The position numbers and the translations under genes were made by a program. Below, piece by piece: positions 25,800-36,909 of a stretch of 64,000 bases of DNA. A model generated the notes under the pieces. The model did not search any database, was not told the origin of the DNA, and worked only from the letters and a program-made list of their open reading frames with translations. Each line of letters starts with the position of its first letter. The first letter of the stretch is position 1. The stretch is from assembly GCA_017302895.1 (NCBI GenBank), contig JAFLBV010000002.1, forward strand, positions 558,001-622,000. Reading direction: 5' to 3'. The stretch comes from Ignavibacteria bacterium. Its GTDB lineage: Bacteria; Bacteroidota; Ignavibacteria; Ignavibacteriales; Ignavibacteriaceae.

Positions 25800-26999
25800 C
25801 TATAAACCAAAATTCTTCAATCCCCACCCGATTCCATCAGGGACCGTAATCTCCCCGTCTTTATACTCAGGTGAATCGGCTACATTTACTTTGAAATATG
25901 GTGCCTGCGAGATATGATCTCCGGGCAGATTAACCTCTTCCCTTGAACAAAAGTGAATGTTTGAAGTTTTTCCAAGAGCAGTTTCATACATACCTCCACA
26001 CCAGACCGATACACCGCTTTCATGACACATTTTTGCTATTCTGATCGATTCAAGATAGCCACCCACCCTCGGGGGCTTGATATTGATTATCAATTTGCTC
26101 GTATCAGAATTTTGTCGCCACAGTTCAATGGCTTGCCTGGTATGCATCACATTCAGGATGCTCTCATCGAGGCAGATGGGTGTTCTGAGGGATGATAACT
26201 GTCTCGAATGATCGAGAATATCATCATTTTTTCCCGGTTGTTCAATCATTAAAAGGTTATAGTTGTCAAACTCCTTAAGTACGGCCACATGCTCCGGGTT
26301 AAACAGGTCGTAACAGGCATTTGCATCCACCTGAAGTTTGATGTCGGGATATTTTTTCCTGATTGCCTCAATATATGTGACATCCTTCCCCGGTTTAACC
26401 TTTACTTTAACCCTCGATACATTTAACTCACCAATCGCAATATCGATTTTTCGGATAAATGATTCAATAGTTGGTTCCAGACCCACACTTGTACCCGCCG
26501 GAACTCTTTTCCTCGTTCCACCCCACAGTTTGGAGACAGGACACTTCTGAATTTGAGCGACGGCATCCCAATAGGCACCCTCGACACCTGCCTTTGCCAT
26601 GTTGTGCCCTACAATCCACTTGAAACGGTCCAGAAATGAAATTATTTCGGTAAACGGTGGCAAACCCTTCACGGGTAGTCCATCAATCTCTTCAACGGGT
26701 TTCCCCGTGAGAGCCGAGGTGATATAATTCAGAGCAATCCCGACACTCCTGTGGCATTCGTAATCGTACCATGGGGCACTTAGAGGTGAACATTCTCCTG
26801 TACCGGTTACAAGGTCTCCCGATTCAGTTCTGAATGTTATTTCCGGGAAAAGCCTGATGAGTGAATCAAACCTTGCAAATGAGGTTTCAAAAGGAAAACT
26901 TAAATCGAATCTCCGTGTATGAATTTTTATTTGTTCGATATAAAATGGAACCCGGTTTTCAAACACATTGAGGTACGAGAGTTCTTGTGAAGCATTCAT
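25800..26999 (-). CDS. Enolase-superfamily protein, o-succinylbenzoate synthase / N-acylamino acid racemase type
   Basis: A 399-residue muconate-lactonizing-subgroup enzyme. The acid/base lysines are Lys198/Lys200 (VKVKVK) and Lys308 (IKPPRVGG); the Mg ligands are Asp225 (DANACY), Glu253 (EQPG) and Asp278 (LDES). The end GGMYETALGK matches the menC/NAAAR group, in which o-succinylbenzoate synthesis (menaquinone) and N-acylamino-acid racemization both occur. No other men gene is near; its ATG overlaps the stop of an MFS transporter (ATGA), which would favour a racemase or catabolic role linked to transport. Activity is undecided from sequence. Confidence 0.8.
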   Translation of the reverse strand: MNASQELSYLNVFENRVPFYIEQIKIHTRRFDLSFPFETSFARFDSLIRLFPEITFRTESGDLVTGTGECSPLSAPWYDYECHRSVGIALNYITSALTGKPVEEIDGLPVKGLPPFTEIISFLDRFKWIVGHNMAKAGVEGAYWDAVAQIQKCPVSKLWGGTRKRVPAGTSVGLEPTIESFIRKIDIAIGELNVSRVKVKVKPGKDVTYIEAIRKKYPDIKLQVDANACYDLFNPEHVAVLKEFDNYNLLMIEQPGKNDDILDHSRQLSSLRTPICLDESILNVMHTRQAIELWRQNSDTSKLIINIKPPRVGGYLESIRIAKMCHESGVSVWCGGMYETALGKTSNIHFCSREEVNLPGDHISQAPYFKVNVADSPEYKDGEITVPDGIGWGLKNFGL

Positions 27000-28333
27000 T
27001 TTCTTAAGTCCGGAATTTTTCTTAAATGTTTGGGATTGATTAGCATGGCAAAACCCGCAGTAGCCATGATTGCGAAAAACCAGTAGCTGATCTGAGTAGC
27101 GATCAACATTTCATCAAAGTTTTCTTTTTGAATTTTTGCTTCTTTTCCGACAAGGAAGAGAAAAGCAAGTCCGCAGATGATAATGCCTGTTTGCATCCCG
27201 ACACTAAGCATAACATAATTTGATGCAACGGCACTCCCCTGTCTGCTTTCGGGAACTGAACCGAGCATAATTGAAGTGTTTGGCGCTGAGAAGAGTGCGA
27301 TTCCTGATCCCGTCAAAATCATTGCAAAATAGATGAGATACATCGGAGTGGCCTCTCCGAGATTTGCAAGAATAACAAGCGAAAGAGCTATCAATCCCAT
27401 CCCGGCGGCCGAGACTTTACCGGGTGATGTTTTGTCAGCTACAAAGCCCGCAAGGGGTGATACCAAAAGTTGAAGTACGGGTTGTATAAGTATTACTATA
27501 CCTGACTTTACGGGCGACATCTCACGGTTGCACTGAAGATATAATCCGAGCAGGTACTGCGAGGCGTAAGTTGTTAAAAATGTAATAAATACTGAAATAT
27601 TGGTAACCGCGTATACGGAATTCGATCTGAACAGTTTTATATCATAGATTGGCTCAGAACTTCTGTACTGGGAATAAATAAATGCGACGAGCCCTGCAGC
27701 GAATCCGGCAAACAAAATCCACCCCAGGGGTTCATTTAGTCTGTTGGCGCTTCCCTGAAGGAAAATCAATGCCAACGCATAAAAAACGATGCCCGGAAGA
27801 TCAAATTTCCTTGAAGCCTCATTGTCAACTTCTCGATCGGGTACAACAAATTTAATAATCAGCAACGCAATTCCTCCGGCAATCGCTGCCGATATGAATA
27901 TACTTCTCCATCCGAAAGACTGAGTCAGGAATCCGCCGATAAAATTTCCCGCAGTCGTGCCCGAATAAACAAGCCCCGATAATATTCCGAGCGCCGTTGT
28001 TCGGTATTTCGCCGGAATTGTTGTAGTAATTATTGGCGTGTTTGAAACAACGAGGGACGAAGCGGCAATTCCCTGAATCGTTCTAAAAATCAGAAGTGAG
28101 AGGAAACTGTTGGCAAAAAATATAACAAGCAGGTTGGAAATTATGAAAAATGAAGCACCAAAAAGGAGCGTTTTCTTCGGTCCAAGAATATCGGAAACCT
28201 TCCCCAAAGGAACGATACAAATGCTCGAAAGAAGGAGATAAACCGAATTTATTAAACCCAGGTCCGCTGGATTCACCACAAACTCCTCACCTATCACTTT
28301 CAGCGCAAGGTTTACAGACGCAAGAAGATACAT
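26996..28333 (-). CDS. Major facilitator superfamily transporter (DHA2/EmrB-like)
   Basis: Multi-pass transporter, about 445 residues from ATG 28333, with 12-14 helices and the MFS loop 2-3 motif GKVSDILGPKKTLL. The first helix is cut by this start: the same frame is open to 28429 and encodes KPKHILIIIATGITSFLS just before Met, completing helix 1, but it contains no ATG, GTG or TTG. Either a rare start (CTG or ATT) is used or one base is missing; an out-of-frame ATG lies at 28413 (leader ORF). Overlaps the next gene by ATGA. Likely substrates are drugs or small acids; not resolvable. Confidence 0.85.
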   Translation of the reverse strand: MYLLASVNLALKVIGEEFVVNPADLGLINSVYLLLSSICIVPLGKVSDILGPKKTLLFGASFFIISNLLVIFFANSFLSLLIFRTIQGIAASSLVVSNTPIITTTIPAKYRTTALGILSGLVYSGTTAGNFIGGFLTQSFGWRSIFISAAIAGGIALLIIKFVVPDREVDNEASRKFDLPGIVFYALALIFLQGSANRLNEPLGWILFAGFAAGLVAFIYSQYRSSEPIYDIKLFRSNSVYAVTNISVFITFLTTYASQYLLGLYLQCNREMSPVKSGIVILIQPVLQLLVSPLAGFVADKTSPGKVSAAGMGLIALSLVILANLGEATPMYLIYFAMILTGSGIALFSAPNTSIMLGSVPESRQGSAVASNYVMLSVGMQTGIIICGLAFLFLVGKEAKIQKENFDEMLIATQISYWFFAIMATAGFAMLINPKHLRKIPDLRK

Positions 28334-28386
28334 TGACAGGAAGGAGGTGATTCCGGTGGCAATTATTATCAGAATATGTTTTGGCT

Positions 28387-28413
28387 TCAGAGCGGTAAAC
28401 CTCTTTTCGGCAT
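28387..28413 (-). other. Eight-codon ORF upstream of the MFS gene (leader or frameshifted true start)
   Basis: ATG at 28413-28411 with AGGA 8 bases upstream encodes MPKRGLPL and stops, overlapping the start of the frame that completes the first MFS helix. It may be a leader peptide, or the real MFS start displaced by a -1 frameshift or base-calling error at the CCGAAAAG run. Confidence 0.35.
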
Positions 28414-28607
28414 TGAGAAAATCCTGAATTCAACTTAATAAATGAGGCCGATATAGTCAACAGAAGGAATTAATTTTTCCGATTAATTGTCGATTTGTGT
28501 TCAAATTGGTTCTTTTTCTTTGTAATTCTGGAACAAAATGTTAGTTTGCATCATGATATAATCCTTTATCCTGACTTAGCTATCCACTTCATCAGAACGA
28601 GACCAAA

Positions 28608-30623
28608 ATGATCGATCAAGAAATCGAAACCGGTAAAAACTATCATACGGTTACCATAATATTCGTTCTTCTCATCATAATTGTGACCATCACAAGTTTT
28701 TACTATTACAGTCAAACAAAACAAAACCTGATGACAGAAAAATTTGCTGAAGTGAAAGCCATTGCAGGTCAAAAATCAGAAAGAGTGTCGAACTGGATTG
28801 GTGAAAGAAAAGCTGAAGGGAAATATCTCGCAACCAACTCGGTCCTTACCGAATCAATCACTAATAACTCGTTCATGATTGATGCTGAAGGCCGGCATAG
28901 AATAACCGAACTGTTCGAACAACTGAGGGCTAATCACAACTATTCTACAATCTCGCTGATTGACCTGAAAGGTAATTTTCTTGTTCGGACCGGTGATTCG
29001 ATTCAACCGGTTAACCCGGCAACTGAATTTAACGCTGCAGATACCGGCAGAATAGCAATCATCTCGACCAGGGGTTTATCCGACTCAATCCCCTATTTAA
29101 CCTTTCTGACTCCGGTTTTCAGTCCTGCAAATATTAAAACAGGATATGTCTTCCAAAAAATCGATATAAGAATCGATGCAAAATTGATATTTGAAAGTGT
29201 TACGCCGGATAATGACCCATACCAGATGAAGCTGTTTTATTTTAACGACGGAAAGATTTACTCCCTGCTCGATTCATCTCAAATAACCACGGTTAATTCC
29301 GGTGAATCAGAAAAAAACTTTCCGGATGAAATATTTGAAGCCGGAAATGCCGGTAAAAGTGGCAGAATTCAGGTGAGTGGTTTTAATGACCTCTACACAC
29401 TTGGTTACCTGAAAAAACTTTCAAATCTCGACATATTTGTCTATTGCGGAGTGAGTGGTGATCAACTCGAACAACCTCTGAAGCCGATTTTTTTGCTCCT
29501 CACTATTATCATCGTCATTACTATTATCCTCTCTGCTCTGGCAATCTCTCTTGTAATCAAACGGCAGGAAGTGTCTTACTCTCAAAAAATTGCCGAATCC
29601 AGAGCATTTCTCGAAAGTATCAGGGAAGGCATGTCAGACGGATTTGTAGTTTTCGATTCTGACTTGAAATTCCTGGCGGTTAATTCCAAAGCCATCTCGG
29701 TCATTGGAAAAACTAAAAGTGAGATTATCGGTAAATCAGCTCTCGATGTACTTCCCGATCTGAGAAACTCAGGTTTCTACTACAGTTTTGCAGAAGTAAA
29801 AAAAACAGGAAAACCTTATACAAGCATCGATTACTACCCTGCCTGGGATATCTATTTTCAGAACAAACTTTTCCCCGTTACGGGTGGTTTTGCGGTCTTT
29901 TTCTCTGATATTACGGGTGAAATAAAACTGAAAGAACAGCTCAAAGAAACCTACAGGCAGCTTGAGGGACTTACTCTCCACATGCAGGTCGTCGCAGAAA
30001 ACGACAGAGAGTCAATCGCCAGGGAAATTCATGATGAACTTGGACAGGTACTCACCTCTCTTAAAATGAACCTCGCCATGATGAAGAATGCCATCAAAGC
30101 GGGCAATCAGGGAGACCAAGGTGAATTCCTGCTTGAAGAAATTAATACCATGGGTAAGCAGATTGATGCCACTGTAAAAAGAATCAGACGCATAATTACC
30201 GAACTGAGACCAGAAGTGCTGGATCATCTTGGATTTGTAGCTGCCATTGAATGGCTCGTAGAGGAATCTCCGGCTAAAAACCTGATCGATTACAAATTCT
30301 CTTCAAATGTTGAACATCTTGACCTTGACAAAACAACTGCCACATCACTCTTCAGAATTGTGCAGGAGGCATGTACCAATATAAACAGACATTCAGGGGC
30401 AAAAAATGCTGCAATTAAAATTGAAAAACAAAACGATAAACTTGTCGTGACCATCACCGATGACGGAAAAGGGTTTTTCGTCAATGATCTCAAAGGTGTC
30501 TCAACTTTTGGTTTGCTCGGAATGAGAGAAAGGGCTAAACTGATAAACGCTGAGCTTGGTATCGAATCGGCTGAAAACAAGGGCACCACAATATCAATCA
30601 GTGTAGAACTAAAAAATTATTAA
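28608..30623 (+). CDS. Membrane sensor histidine kinase (NarX/DegS-type HisKA_3)
   Basis: A 671-residue sensor. TM1 about 16-36 and TM2 about 288-312 enclose an extracytoplasmic Cache-like sensor. A PAS domain follows (about 330-440, GMSDGFVVFDSDLKFLAVN), then the HisKA_3 dimerisation region with His475 in REIHDELGQVLTSLK, and the HATPase with TDDGKGF and GLLGMRERA. It should phosphorylate the LuxR-type regulator encoded 71 bp downstream. The signal is unknown. Confidence 0.9.
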   Translation: MIDQEIETGKNYHTVTIIFVLLIIIVTITSFYYYSQTKQNLMTEKFAEVKAIAGQKSERVSNWIGERKAEGKYLATNSVLTESITNNSFMIDAEGRHRITELFEQLRANHNYSTISLIDLKGNFLVRTGDSIQPVNPATEFNAADTGRIAIISTRGLSDSIPYLTFLTPVFSPANIKTGYVFQKIDIRIDAKLIFESVTPDNDPYQMKLFYFNDGKIYSLLDSSQITTVNSGESEKNFPDEIFEAGNAGKSGRIQVSGFNDLYTLGYLKKLSNLDIFVYCGVSGDQLEQPLKPIFLLLTIIIVITIILSALAISLVIKRQEVSYSQKIAESRAFLESIREGMSDGFVVFDSDLKFLAVNSKAISVIGKTKSEIIGKSALDVLPDLRNSGFYYSFAEVKKTGKPYTSIDYYPAWDIYFQNKLFPVTGGFAVFFSDITGEIKLKEQLKETYRQLEGLTLHMQVVAENDRESIAREIHDELGQVLTSLKMNLAMMKNAIKAGNQGDQGEFLLEEINTMGKQIDATVKRIRRIITELRPEVLDHLGFVAAIEWLVEESPAKNLIDYKFSSNVEHLDLDKTTATSLFRIVQEACTNINRHSGAKNAAIKIEKQNDKLVVTITDDGKGFFVNDLKGVSTFGLLGMRERAKLINAELGIESAENKGTTISISVELKNY

Positions 30624-30694
30624 TCTTTTCTTGCTTCACAGTAAAAAAATGATTATTATTCAGTCAGGTTATCTTTTTTTAATTGAAATGTTAA

Positions 30695-31327
30695 ATGATT
30701 AAAATATTCCTCGCCGATGACCATATACTCATTCGTGAAGGTCTGAAGCGAATAATTAATATCGAGCCCGACATACGGGTAACAGGTGAATCTGATGATC
30801 CGGTTGAGATTCTCAGAGCCACTAGAGAGAAGGAATACGATATTCTGGTACTCGATATTACACTCCCTAAAAAGAGTGGATTGGAAATCCTCAAGGAAGT
30901 GCGTGCTATCGACCCCTCCGCAAGGGTTCTTATTCTGAGCATGCATCCGGAAGACCGCTTTGCCATCAGGTCTCTAAAAGCCGGTGCCTATGGTTACCTC
31001 ACAAAGGAAAGTGCAGGTGACGACATTATTCTCGCCATTAAAAAAATAGCATCCGGTAGAAGATATTTAAGTGAAAGTCTCGCTGAGACTCTTGCCGGGG
31101 GGTTGGATATCGACAAGAAAAAACTGCCTCACGAAGTTCTTTCCGACAGGGAATTTGAGATACTGAGGTTCATTGCGCAGGGAAAATCCCTTACTGATAT
31201 TGGCAATGAATTGTCTATCAGCGTAAGTACGGTTGGTACATACAGAGGAAGGATTCTTGAAAAGTTGAAACTTACAAACAACGCTGAACTCATTCTGTAT
31301 GTCCTGGAGAACCATCTTATTGATTAG
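30695..31327 (+). CDS. NarL/LuxR-family response regulator
   Basis: A 210-residue regulator. Receiver domain 1-120 with acidic pocket ADDH and phospho-acceptor Asp54 (LVLDITLPK), switch residues LILSMH and the conserved Lys in YLTKES. Linker, then a LuxR-type helix-turn-helix (LSDREFEILRFIAQGKSLTDIGNELSIS, about 146-200). Partner of the upstream HisKA_3 kinase. Confidence 0.92.
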   Translation: MIKIFLADDHILIREGLKRIINIEPDIRVTGESDDPVEILRATREKEYDILVLDITLPKKSGLEILKEVRAIDPSARVLILSMHPEDRFAIRSLKAGAYGYLTKESAGDDIILAIKKIASGRRYLSESLAETLAGGLDIDKKKLPHEVLSDREFEILRFIAQGKSLTDIGNELSISVSTVGTYRGRILEKLKLTNNAELILYVLENHLID

Positions 31328-31420
31328 GTCGTAATTTTACGACAATAACTATCCGCCTTTTCCTATATAGTCACCTCTTAATCCAACTTATCTTTCGGAC
31401 ATCATTTTTTAGAAGTCGTA

Positions 31421-31786
31421 ATGGATATATTGATTATTGACGATGCCGACAGTGTAAGACACAATATTGTTCGAATGATACAACAGAAAACTCCTGATTT
31501 TATCATCCATCAGGCATCTACCTGCACCGAAGCAATCCAAAAAATTGAACGAAAAGTACACGATGTCGTCATTGTCGACATAAAACTGCCTGACGGGAGC
31601 GGATTTGACATTATGGAACGAATCAAAGTTCTATCTCCTTCCCCGGTGGTCATATTTCTCTCAAACTTTAGCAATTCAAAATTTAAAGAGAAAGCTCTTT
31701 CACTGGGAGCTTCCTACTTTTTTGATAAGACAGAGGAATTTGACATGCTGATGAGACTGGTACAAAACGGGTTCAGATCGTTGTAG
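31421..31786 (+). CDS. Single-domain response regulator receiver
   Basis: A 121-residue CheY-like receiver without output domain: acidic residues IDDAD, phospho-acceptor Asp53 (VIVDIKLPDGSGF), FLSNFS and Lys in FFDKTEE. It follows the two-component pair on the same strand (93-bp gap) and probably serves as a phosphate sink or signals by protein contact. Confidence 0.88.
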   Translation: MDILIIDDADSVRHNIVRMIQQKTPDFIIHQASTCTEAIQKIERKVHDVVIVDIKLPDGSGFDIMERIKVLSPSPVVIFLSNFSNSKFKEKALSLGASYFFDKTEEFDMLMRLVQNGFRSL

Positions 31787-31932
31787 AATTAATTCGACTC
31801 TAAAATCAACTATTTTCTATATTTACAGTTTCAGGCATTAGCTATTTTTCTAATGTAAATTATATTTTACTTGTCTTTTTCAGTTTTAAGGTGTTAAAGG
31901 AAAAGACAACCGTCGAGGATTTTGCATGTTAT

Positions 31933-32039
31933 AATCAGATAAATTTCAGGTCTTGCAGGATTTTCAGATTTTCTGGATGTTATAAAGATATTCTTCAATA
32001 TTTGAAATTTTTCCAATGAGATTTAAAATTTATCTGATT
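31933..32039. repeat. 107-bp element bounded by 14-bp perfect inverted repeats
   Basis: AATCAGATAAATTT at 31933-31946 and its exact complement at 32026-32039. The right arm is followed by T6. The gap (31787-32220) has no gene. It may be a miniature mobile element, or a long stem-loop that ends the two-component transcript. A second hairpin (TTCCGC/GCGGAA, 32048-32073) lies next to it. Confidence 0.6.
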
Positions 32040-32173
32040 TTTTATTCTTCCGCCTCTGTGAACAACAGCGGAAACGAAACCGAGAGTTACAATTACTATT
32101 TTATAACTCTTTGGTACTAAGTAATTGATGATGATGAGATCCAGATAATGGTTTGTATCTCCCCGATACATAA

Positions 32174-32200
32174 AAGGCTGCCCGATCCACGAGCAGCCTT
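32174..32200 (-). terminator. Rho-independent terminator of the M28 peptidase gene
   Basis: AAGGCTGC/GCAGCCTT stem with 11-base loop, followed on the minus strand by TTTTAT, 20 bp after the stop. The same stem is used by terminators near 36910 and 63734. Confidence 0.8.
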
Positions 32201-32220
32201 TCTCATTTTAAAGAGAATAA

Positions 32221-34569
32221 CTATTTAAGAAGAATTATCTTCCTCACAGCAGAAAACCTGCCAGAAGTCATCCTGACCATGTAAGTTCCTGATGAGAGAT
32301 TCTCTCCGCTGATCAAGCAGAAATGCTTGCCGGTGGGCAGCGACTCATTAACGAGAGTTCGAACTTTATTGCCTTGGATGTCAAAAAGATCGATAACAAC
32401 ACTTCCGGCTTCTGCCAATGAAAACTGCATTTTTGATACAGGATTGAAAGGATTTGGATAGTTCTGCTCAAGTCCGTAATCAAAAACCGGCGAAACCTCA
32501 ACTTCAACAGCATTAAAAATTGTTGCGGTACCGTCGAGATCGATCTGCTTCAACCTGTAGGCGTAAGTTCCTGCATGAAGATTTTCGTCTGCGAATGTGT
32601 ATGTTCGGGATGAGGTCGAGTTGCCATTTCCTTTAACGAATCCGACAGTGGAGAAATTGCCCGAAGCATCCCTTCTTTCCACATTAAAACCATAATTGTT
32701 TGTTTCAGTGGCTGTTGTCCATTCAAGCTTGACCGCATCATTTACTGGTGTGGCTGAGAATGAAACCAACTCAACAGGGACAACCGAGTACTTGAATATC
32801 TTTATGTCATCTACATAAAAACCATCAGTATTTAACGACCCGTCTGATCTGAAAAGGAACCTTATCATTACATTTTGACCAACATACGATGACAAATCAA
32901 TCGACTCACTCAACCACGACCCGCGGGTTCCGTTGTAAAGAGGCTGTCCGACAGGTTGGAAACTTCCTGCCCCGGTTACCATCCCGGAAGCTCTGAGCGG
33001 TGTCCAGGCTCCACCGTTGTTCGTTGAGATAAGAACCTGAACATAATCATAACCTGATTCCAAATCCCACTGGGCTGAATAGCTCAATCCGGCTCCAAGC
33101 ACGCCGGTCAAACTGATGCTTGCAGTTTGTGTCATTGTTGCAGTGATATTTGAACCGTAGTTTCCTGACGGTGATTCAGAAAACGATGTTGGAGGTGAAA
33201 CCGATTTAACAGTCGAGAGTCCCCAGTTATTGGAGATTACCCAACCGCTTGTTGTGTTAGCACTGTCGTTCATCACTACATCGGATTGTGCCACATAGAA
33301 TCTGTAAAAGGATGACGGAGGGGTGGTTCCCGGTGGATTTACTCCTGAACCACCTGCCGGAGCAGTAACAATAACATTACCCGGTGCATCCTGTGCAGCG
33401 ATGTAATATTCCACAATTGTACCCAACTGTTGAGCAGGAATATAAAATGTGTAATCGCCACCGGCTCTGCTGGTCGCAGATCCTGTTACGAAAGAAAATT
33501 GTGAAAAGCCACCACTTCCCGTTGCTGTTCTGTAATAAAGCCGTGGAGCTGCAACTCCCGTTCCAACATCCAGACCTGTTTGCAGTGATGCAACAGCAGG
33601 AATTCCCTGACTGTAGGCTGCAGAGGCTACCGGTGTATGTGCAATCTTCAAATTCAGATTTAGTGCAAAACTTGAAAATGTAGCAATGGCAAGTTTCGCC
33701 ATTTTGTGAAAATATGGTTGATTGAAGTAGGCTACTTTATCGTTCACAGTATGATAATAGGCATTAAAATCGTTGTCATCATCCTCGATCAAAAGCATTG
33801 CACTGTAACCTTTGCTCCAGAATGACGCGTGATCACTTGCTGTTGTACCGGGAGTTTTTTGAACAGGTACAATCCCTAAATTGAGGCTGGAATTCAATTG
33901 CACCATTTTGTTAAACAGGTCCATCGACTGAGCAGTTGCCCTGACATGCAGATTAGCCTTTCCGTCATTATTCGCATCAAAGGCTATCATGTCCATGTTA
34001 ATTACTCCAAGAATCGAATCTCCCGCTGTTGAAGCCTGATTGGCGTAGTAAGCTGATCCTATAAGTCCTTGTTCTTCCTCATCCCACAACGCAAATACGA
34101 GAGTAAACGGAAATTGATATTGAGACAGGATTCGGGCAGCTTCCATTACACCTGCGGTACCGCTTCCGTTGTCATCCGAGCCGGGAGCTGTAGCGCCTGA
34201 AGGCATATCATCGAAGTGGGCACAAATTATATATTTTTGATTGGGGAACTGTGTACCTGTTTTTACACCGATAACATTCTTGCCCGTTGTGCTGAAGCTC
34301 TGCTGAGTGGCGGTTATCCCGTAACCCTGGAGTTTTTCCTGAATAAACTGCGCGGCTTTGTCATTGGCTGCATTGTTTTTATGCCGTGATACAATAGTGT
34401 ATGGCTGGCCGCCGATAGTGACTGGAACATTACCCGAAAGCTCATTAACGAATTTCATGAGGGTATCGAGACTTACCTGATTTACTATCGTTTGAACGCT
34501 CGTTTGAGGAAATATGGCAGTGGAGAATACAAAAACTGCCAAAACCGAAATTGAGTATATCTTACGCAT
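32221..34569 (-). CDS. Secreted M28 family zinc metallopeptidase with T9SS sorting domain
   Basis: A 782-residue exported aminopeptidase-like enzyme. Signal peptide 1-22 (SVLAVFVFSTAIFPQ). The M28 domain (about 50-300) has the co-catalytic zinc ligands His118 (CAHFDD), Asp132 (GSDDNGSG), Glu164-166 (WDEEEQG), Asp193 (NMDMIAFD) and a His in YYHTVND. A MAM/CUB-like beta region follows (about 440-600, SYVGQNVMIRFLFRSDG), then FN3-like stalk and the sorting domain EQNYPNPFNPVSKMQFSL ... RKIILLK. Probable role: extracellular protein or peptide degradation. Confidence 0.9.
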   Translation of the reverse strand: MRKIYSISVLAVFVFSTAIFPQTSVQTIVNQVSLDTLMKFVNELSGNVPVTIGGQPYTIVSRHKNNAANDKAAQFIQEKLQGYGITATQQSFSTTGKNVIGVKTGTQFPNQKYIICAHFDDMPSGATAPGSDDNGSGTAGVMEAARILSQYQFPFTLVFALWDEEEQGLIGSAYYANQASTAGDSILGVINMDMIAFDANNDGKANLHVRATAQSMDLFNKMVQLNSSLNLGIVPVQKTPGTTASDHASFWSKGYSAMLLIEDDDNDFNAYYHTVNDKVAYFNQPYFHKMAKLAIATFSSFALNLNLKIAHTPVASAAYSQGIPAVASLQTGLDVGTGVAAPRLYYRTATGSGGFSQFSFVTGSATSRAGGDYTFYIPAQQLGTIVEYYIAAQDAPGNVIVTAPAGGSGVNPPGTTPPSSFYRFYVAQSDVVMNDSANTTSGWVISNNWGLSTVKSVSPPTSFSESPSGNYGSNITATMTQTASISLTGVLGAGLSYSAQWDLESGYDYVQVLISTNNGGAWTPLRASGMVTGAGSFQPVGQPLYNGTRGSWLSESIDLSSYVGQNVMIRFLFRSDGSLNTDGFYVDDIKIFKYSVVPVELVSFSATPVNDAVKLEWTTATETNNYGFNVERRDASGNFSTVGFVKGNGNSTSSRTYTFADENLHAGTYAYRLKQIDLDGTATIFNAVEVEVSPVFDYGLEQNYPNPFNPVSKMQFSLAEAGSVVIDLFDIQGNKVRTLVNESLPTGKHFCLISGENLSSGTYMVRMTSGRFSAVRKIILLK

Positions 34570-34723
34570 TTAGTGCCTTATTTAAAGCGGAATTGAAAAC
34601 AAATTAAATTATTGATCAACATTAAAATACGGAAAAATATTATTTCTATCCCCCAAAATCTGTATCAAATTTTTATTCCGAAGCGTTTTACGAAACGGGT
34701 ATTTACAGGTAAATCTAATTTCA

Positions 34724-34731
34724 TATATTTG
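34724..34731 (+). promoter_or_regulatory. -7 element TATATTTG before tRNA-Arg/eno
   Basis: Identical to the -7 element of tRNA-Thr, 41 bp upstream of tRNA-Arg. The -33 TTG is degenerate here. Confidence 0.5.
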
Positions 34732-34771
34732 TAGATGTGTTTTGGAAAATTCCGGAACAATTTAATGGTAT

Positions 34772-34845
34772 GCCCCCGTAGCTCAGGTGGATAGAGCAGC
34801 AGTTTCCTAAACTGTTTGTCGGGTGTTCGAGTCGCCCCGGGGGCA
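34772..34845 (+). tRNA. tRNA-Arg (anticodon CCT)
   Basis: 74-nt cloverleaf. Acceptor GCCCCCG/CGGGGGC, discriminator A. D arm GCTCAGGTGGATAGAGC; anticodon stem GCAGT/ACTGT with loop TTCCTAA, anticodon CCT reads AGG (Arg). T arm GTTCGAGTC. CCA not encoded. The enolase gene begins 29 bp later, so cotranscription is possible. Confidence 0.95.
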
Positions 34846-34861
34846 CCCACTCTTACTTTAA

Positions 34862-36166
<1,305 letters not shown>

Positions 36167-36180
36167 TACCCTCTGATTTT

Positions 36181-36232
36181 AAGGTATGAAGGTTGACGGC
36201 TATGGCCATCGACCTCATACCTTTCTTATTTT
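36181..36232 (+). terminator. Terminator after enolase
   Basis: AAGGTATGA(A)GGT pairs with ACCTCATACCTT (one bulge, 36181-36212), then TTCTTATTTT. Confidence 0.75.
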
Positions 36233-36387
36233 AAACCCTTCCACTACCATTTTACTTTAAAATTGTAACGAAAATCACAGTTTTGCAAAATTTTCTGCTT
36301 AAAAATCCATATTTAAAGACTTTTTGTTTTGTTTAATAATTAAAATTGTTATTTTAACAGAGCATTTTCATTAATTCAAGAGACAAA

Positions 36388-36906
36388 ATGAAAAGTATAA
36401 TCGTGTTTTTATTCGTTGCAACAATCGTTTTTGTAGCTTTTAACGGATGCAAAAATGATGATGCAACAACCAACCCGACAACCCCGACTACGAAAACAAT
36501 GACGCTTGCTCATTTTGGCGTGGATTTTTCAGAGGGTAAGGTCGGAGATCCTGCAACACCACTTGCGAACGAAAAAATTGACGGTGAAACAATCGCGTGG
36601 TGTCCTAATGGAAGTGGTGGTGGATGGATGACGGGAATCTGGTACCGGTCGAGAGATGATAAAATTTACCGGATAGGTCCCGGCGATCTAGCTACAATAA
36701 CATCCATCGATACAACTAAATGGTCAGCAAATGTCTGTGGAACTCCTCTGAAGAATGGTGAGATTTGGGCAGCCAAAGCACTCGACGGTTATGTTGTTTT
36801 CAAGGTAACAGCCGTTGCCGCCGATTCAGCGGCCATCGCAAACGGTGCTGCCAACTGGCCTGCTACTGTGGAATACAAGTTCTCTACAACTACTAAATTT
36901 AATTAG
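36388..36906 (+). CDS. Lipoprotein of unknown function
   Basis: 172 residues with a lipoprotein signal (lipobox FNGC, Cys about 21) and a Thr/Pro/Asn-rich linker (DDATTNPTTPTTKT). The rest has no family known to me: LAHFGVDFSEGKVGD, IAWCPNGSGGGWMTGIWYRSRDDKIYRIG and two further Cys that could pair. Envelope-located. Monocistronic with its own UUCG-loop terminator. Confidence 0.7.
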   Translation: MKSIIVFLFVATIVFVAFNGCKNDDATTNPTTPTTKTMTLAHFGVDFSEGKVGDPATPLANEKIDGETIAWCPNGSGGGWMTGIWYRSRDDKIYRIGPGDLATITSIDTTKWSANVCGTPLKNGEIWAAKALDGYVVFKVTAVAADSAAIANGAANWPATVEYKFSTTTKFN

Positions 36907-36909
36907 ATC

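Noticed and set aside
34772..34845. Integrative element using tRNA-Arg as attachment site
   Set aside because: No integrase gene and no repeated tRNA 3' end seen nearby; enolase follows directly.
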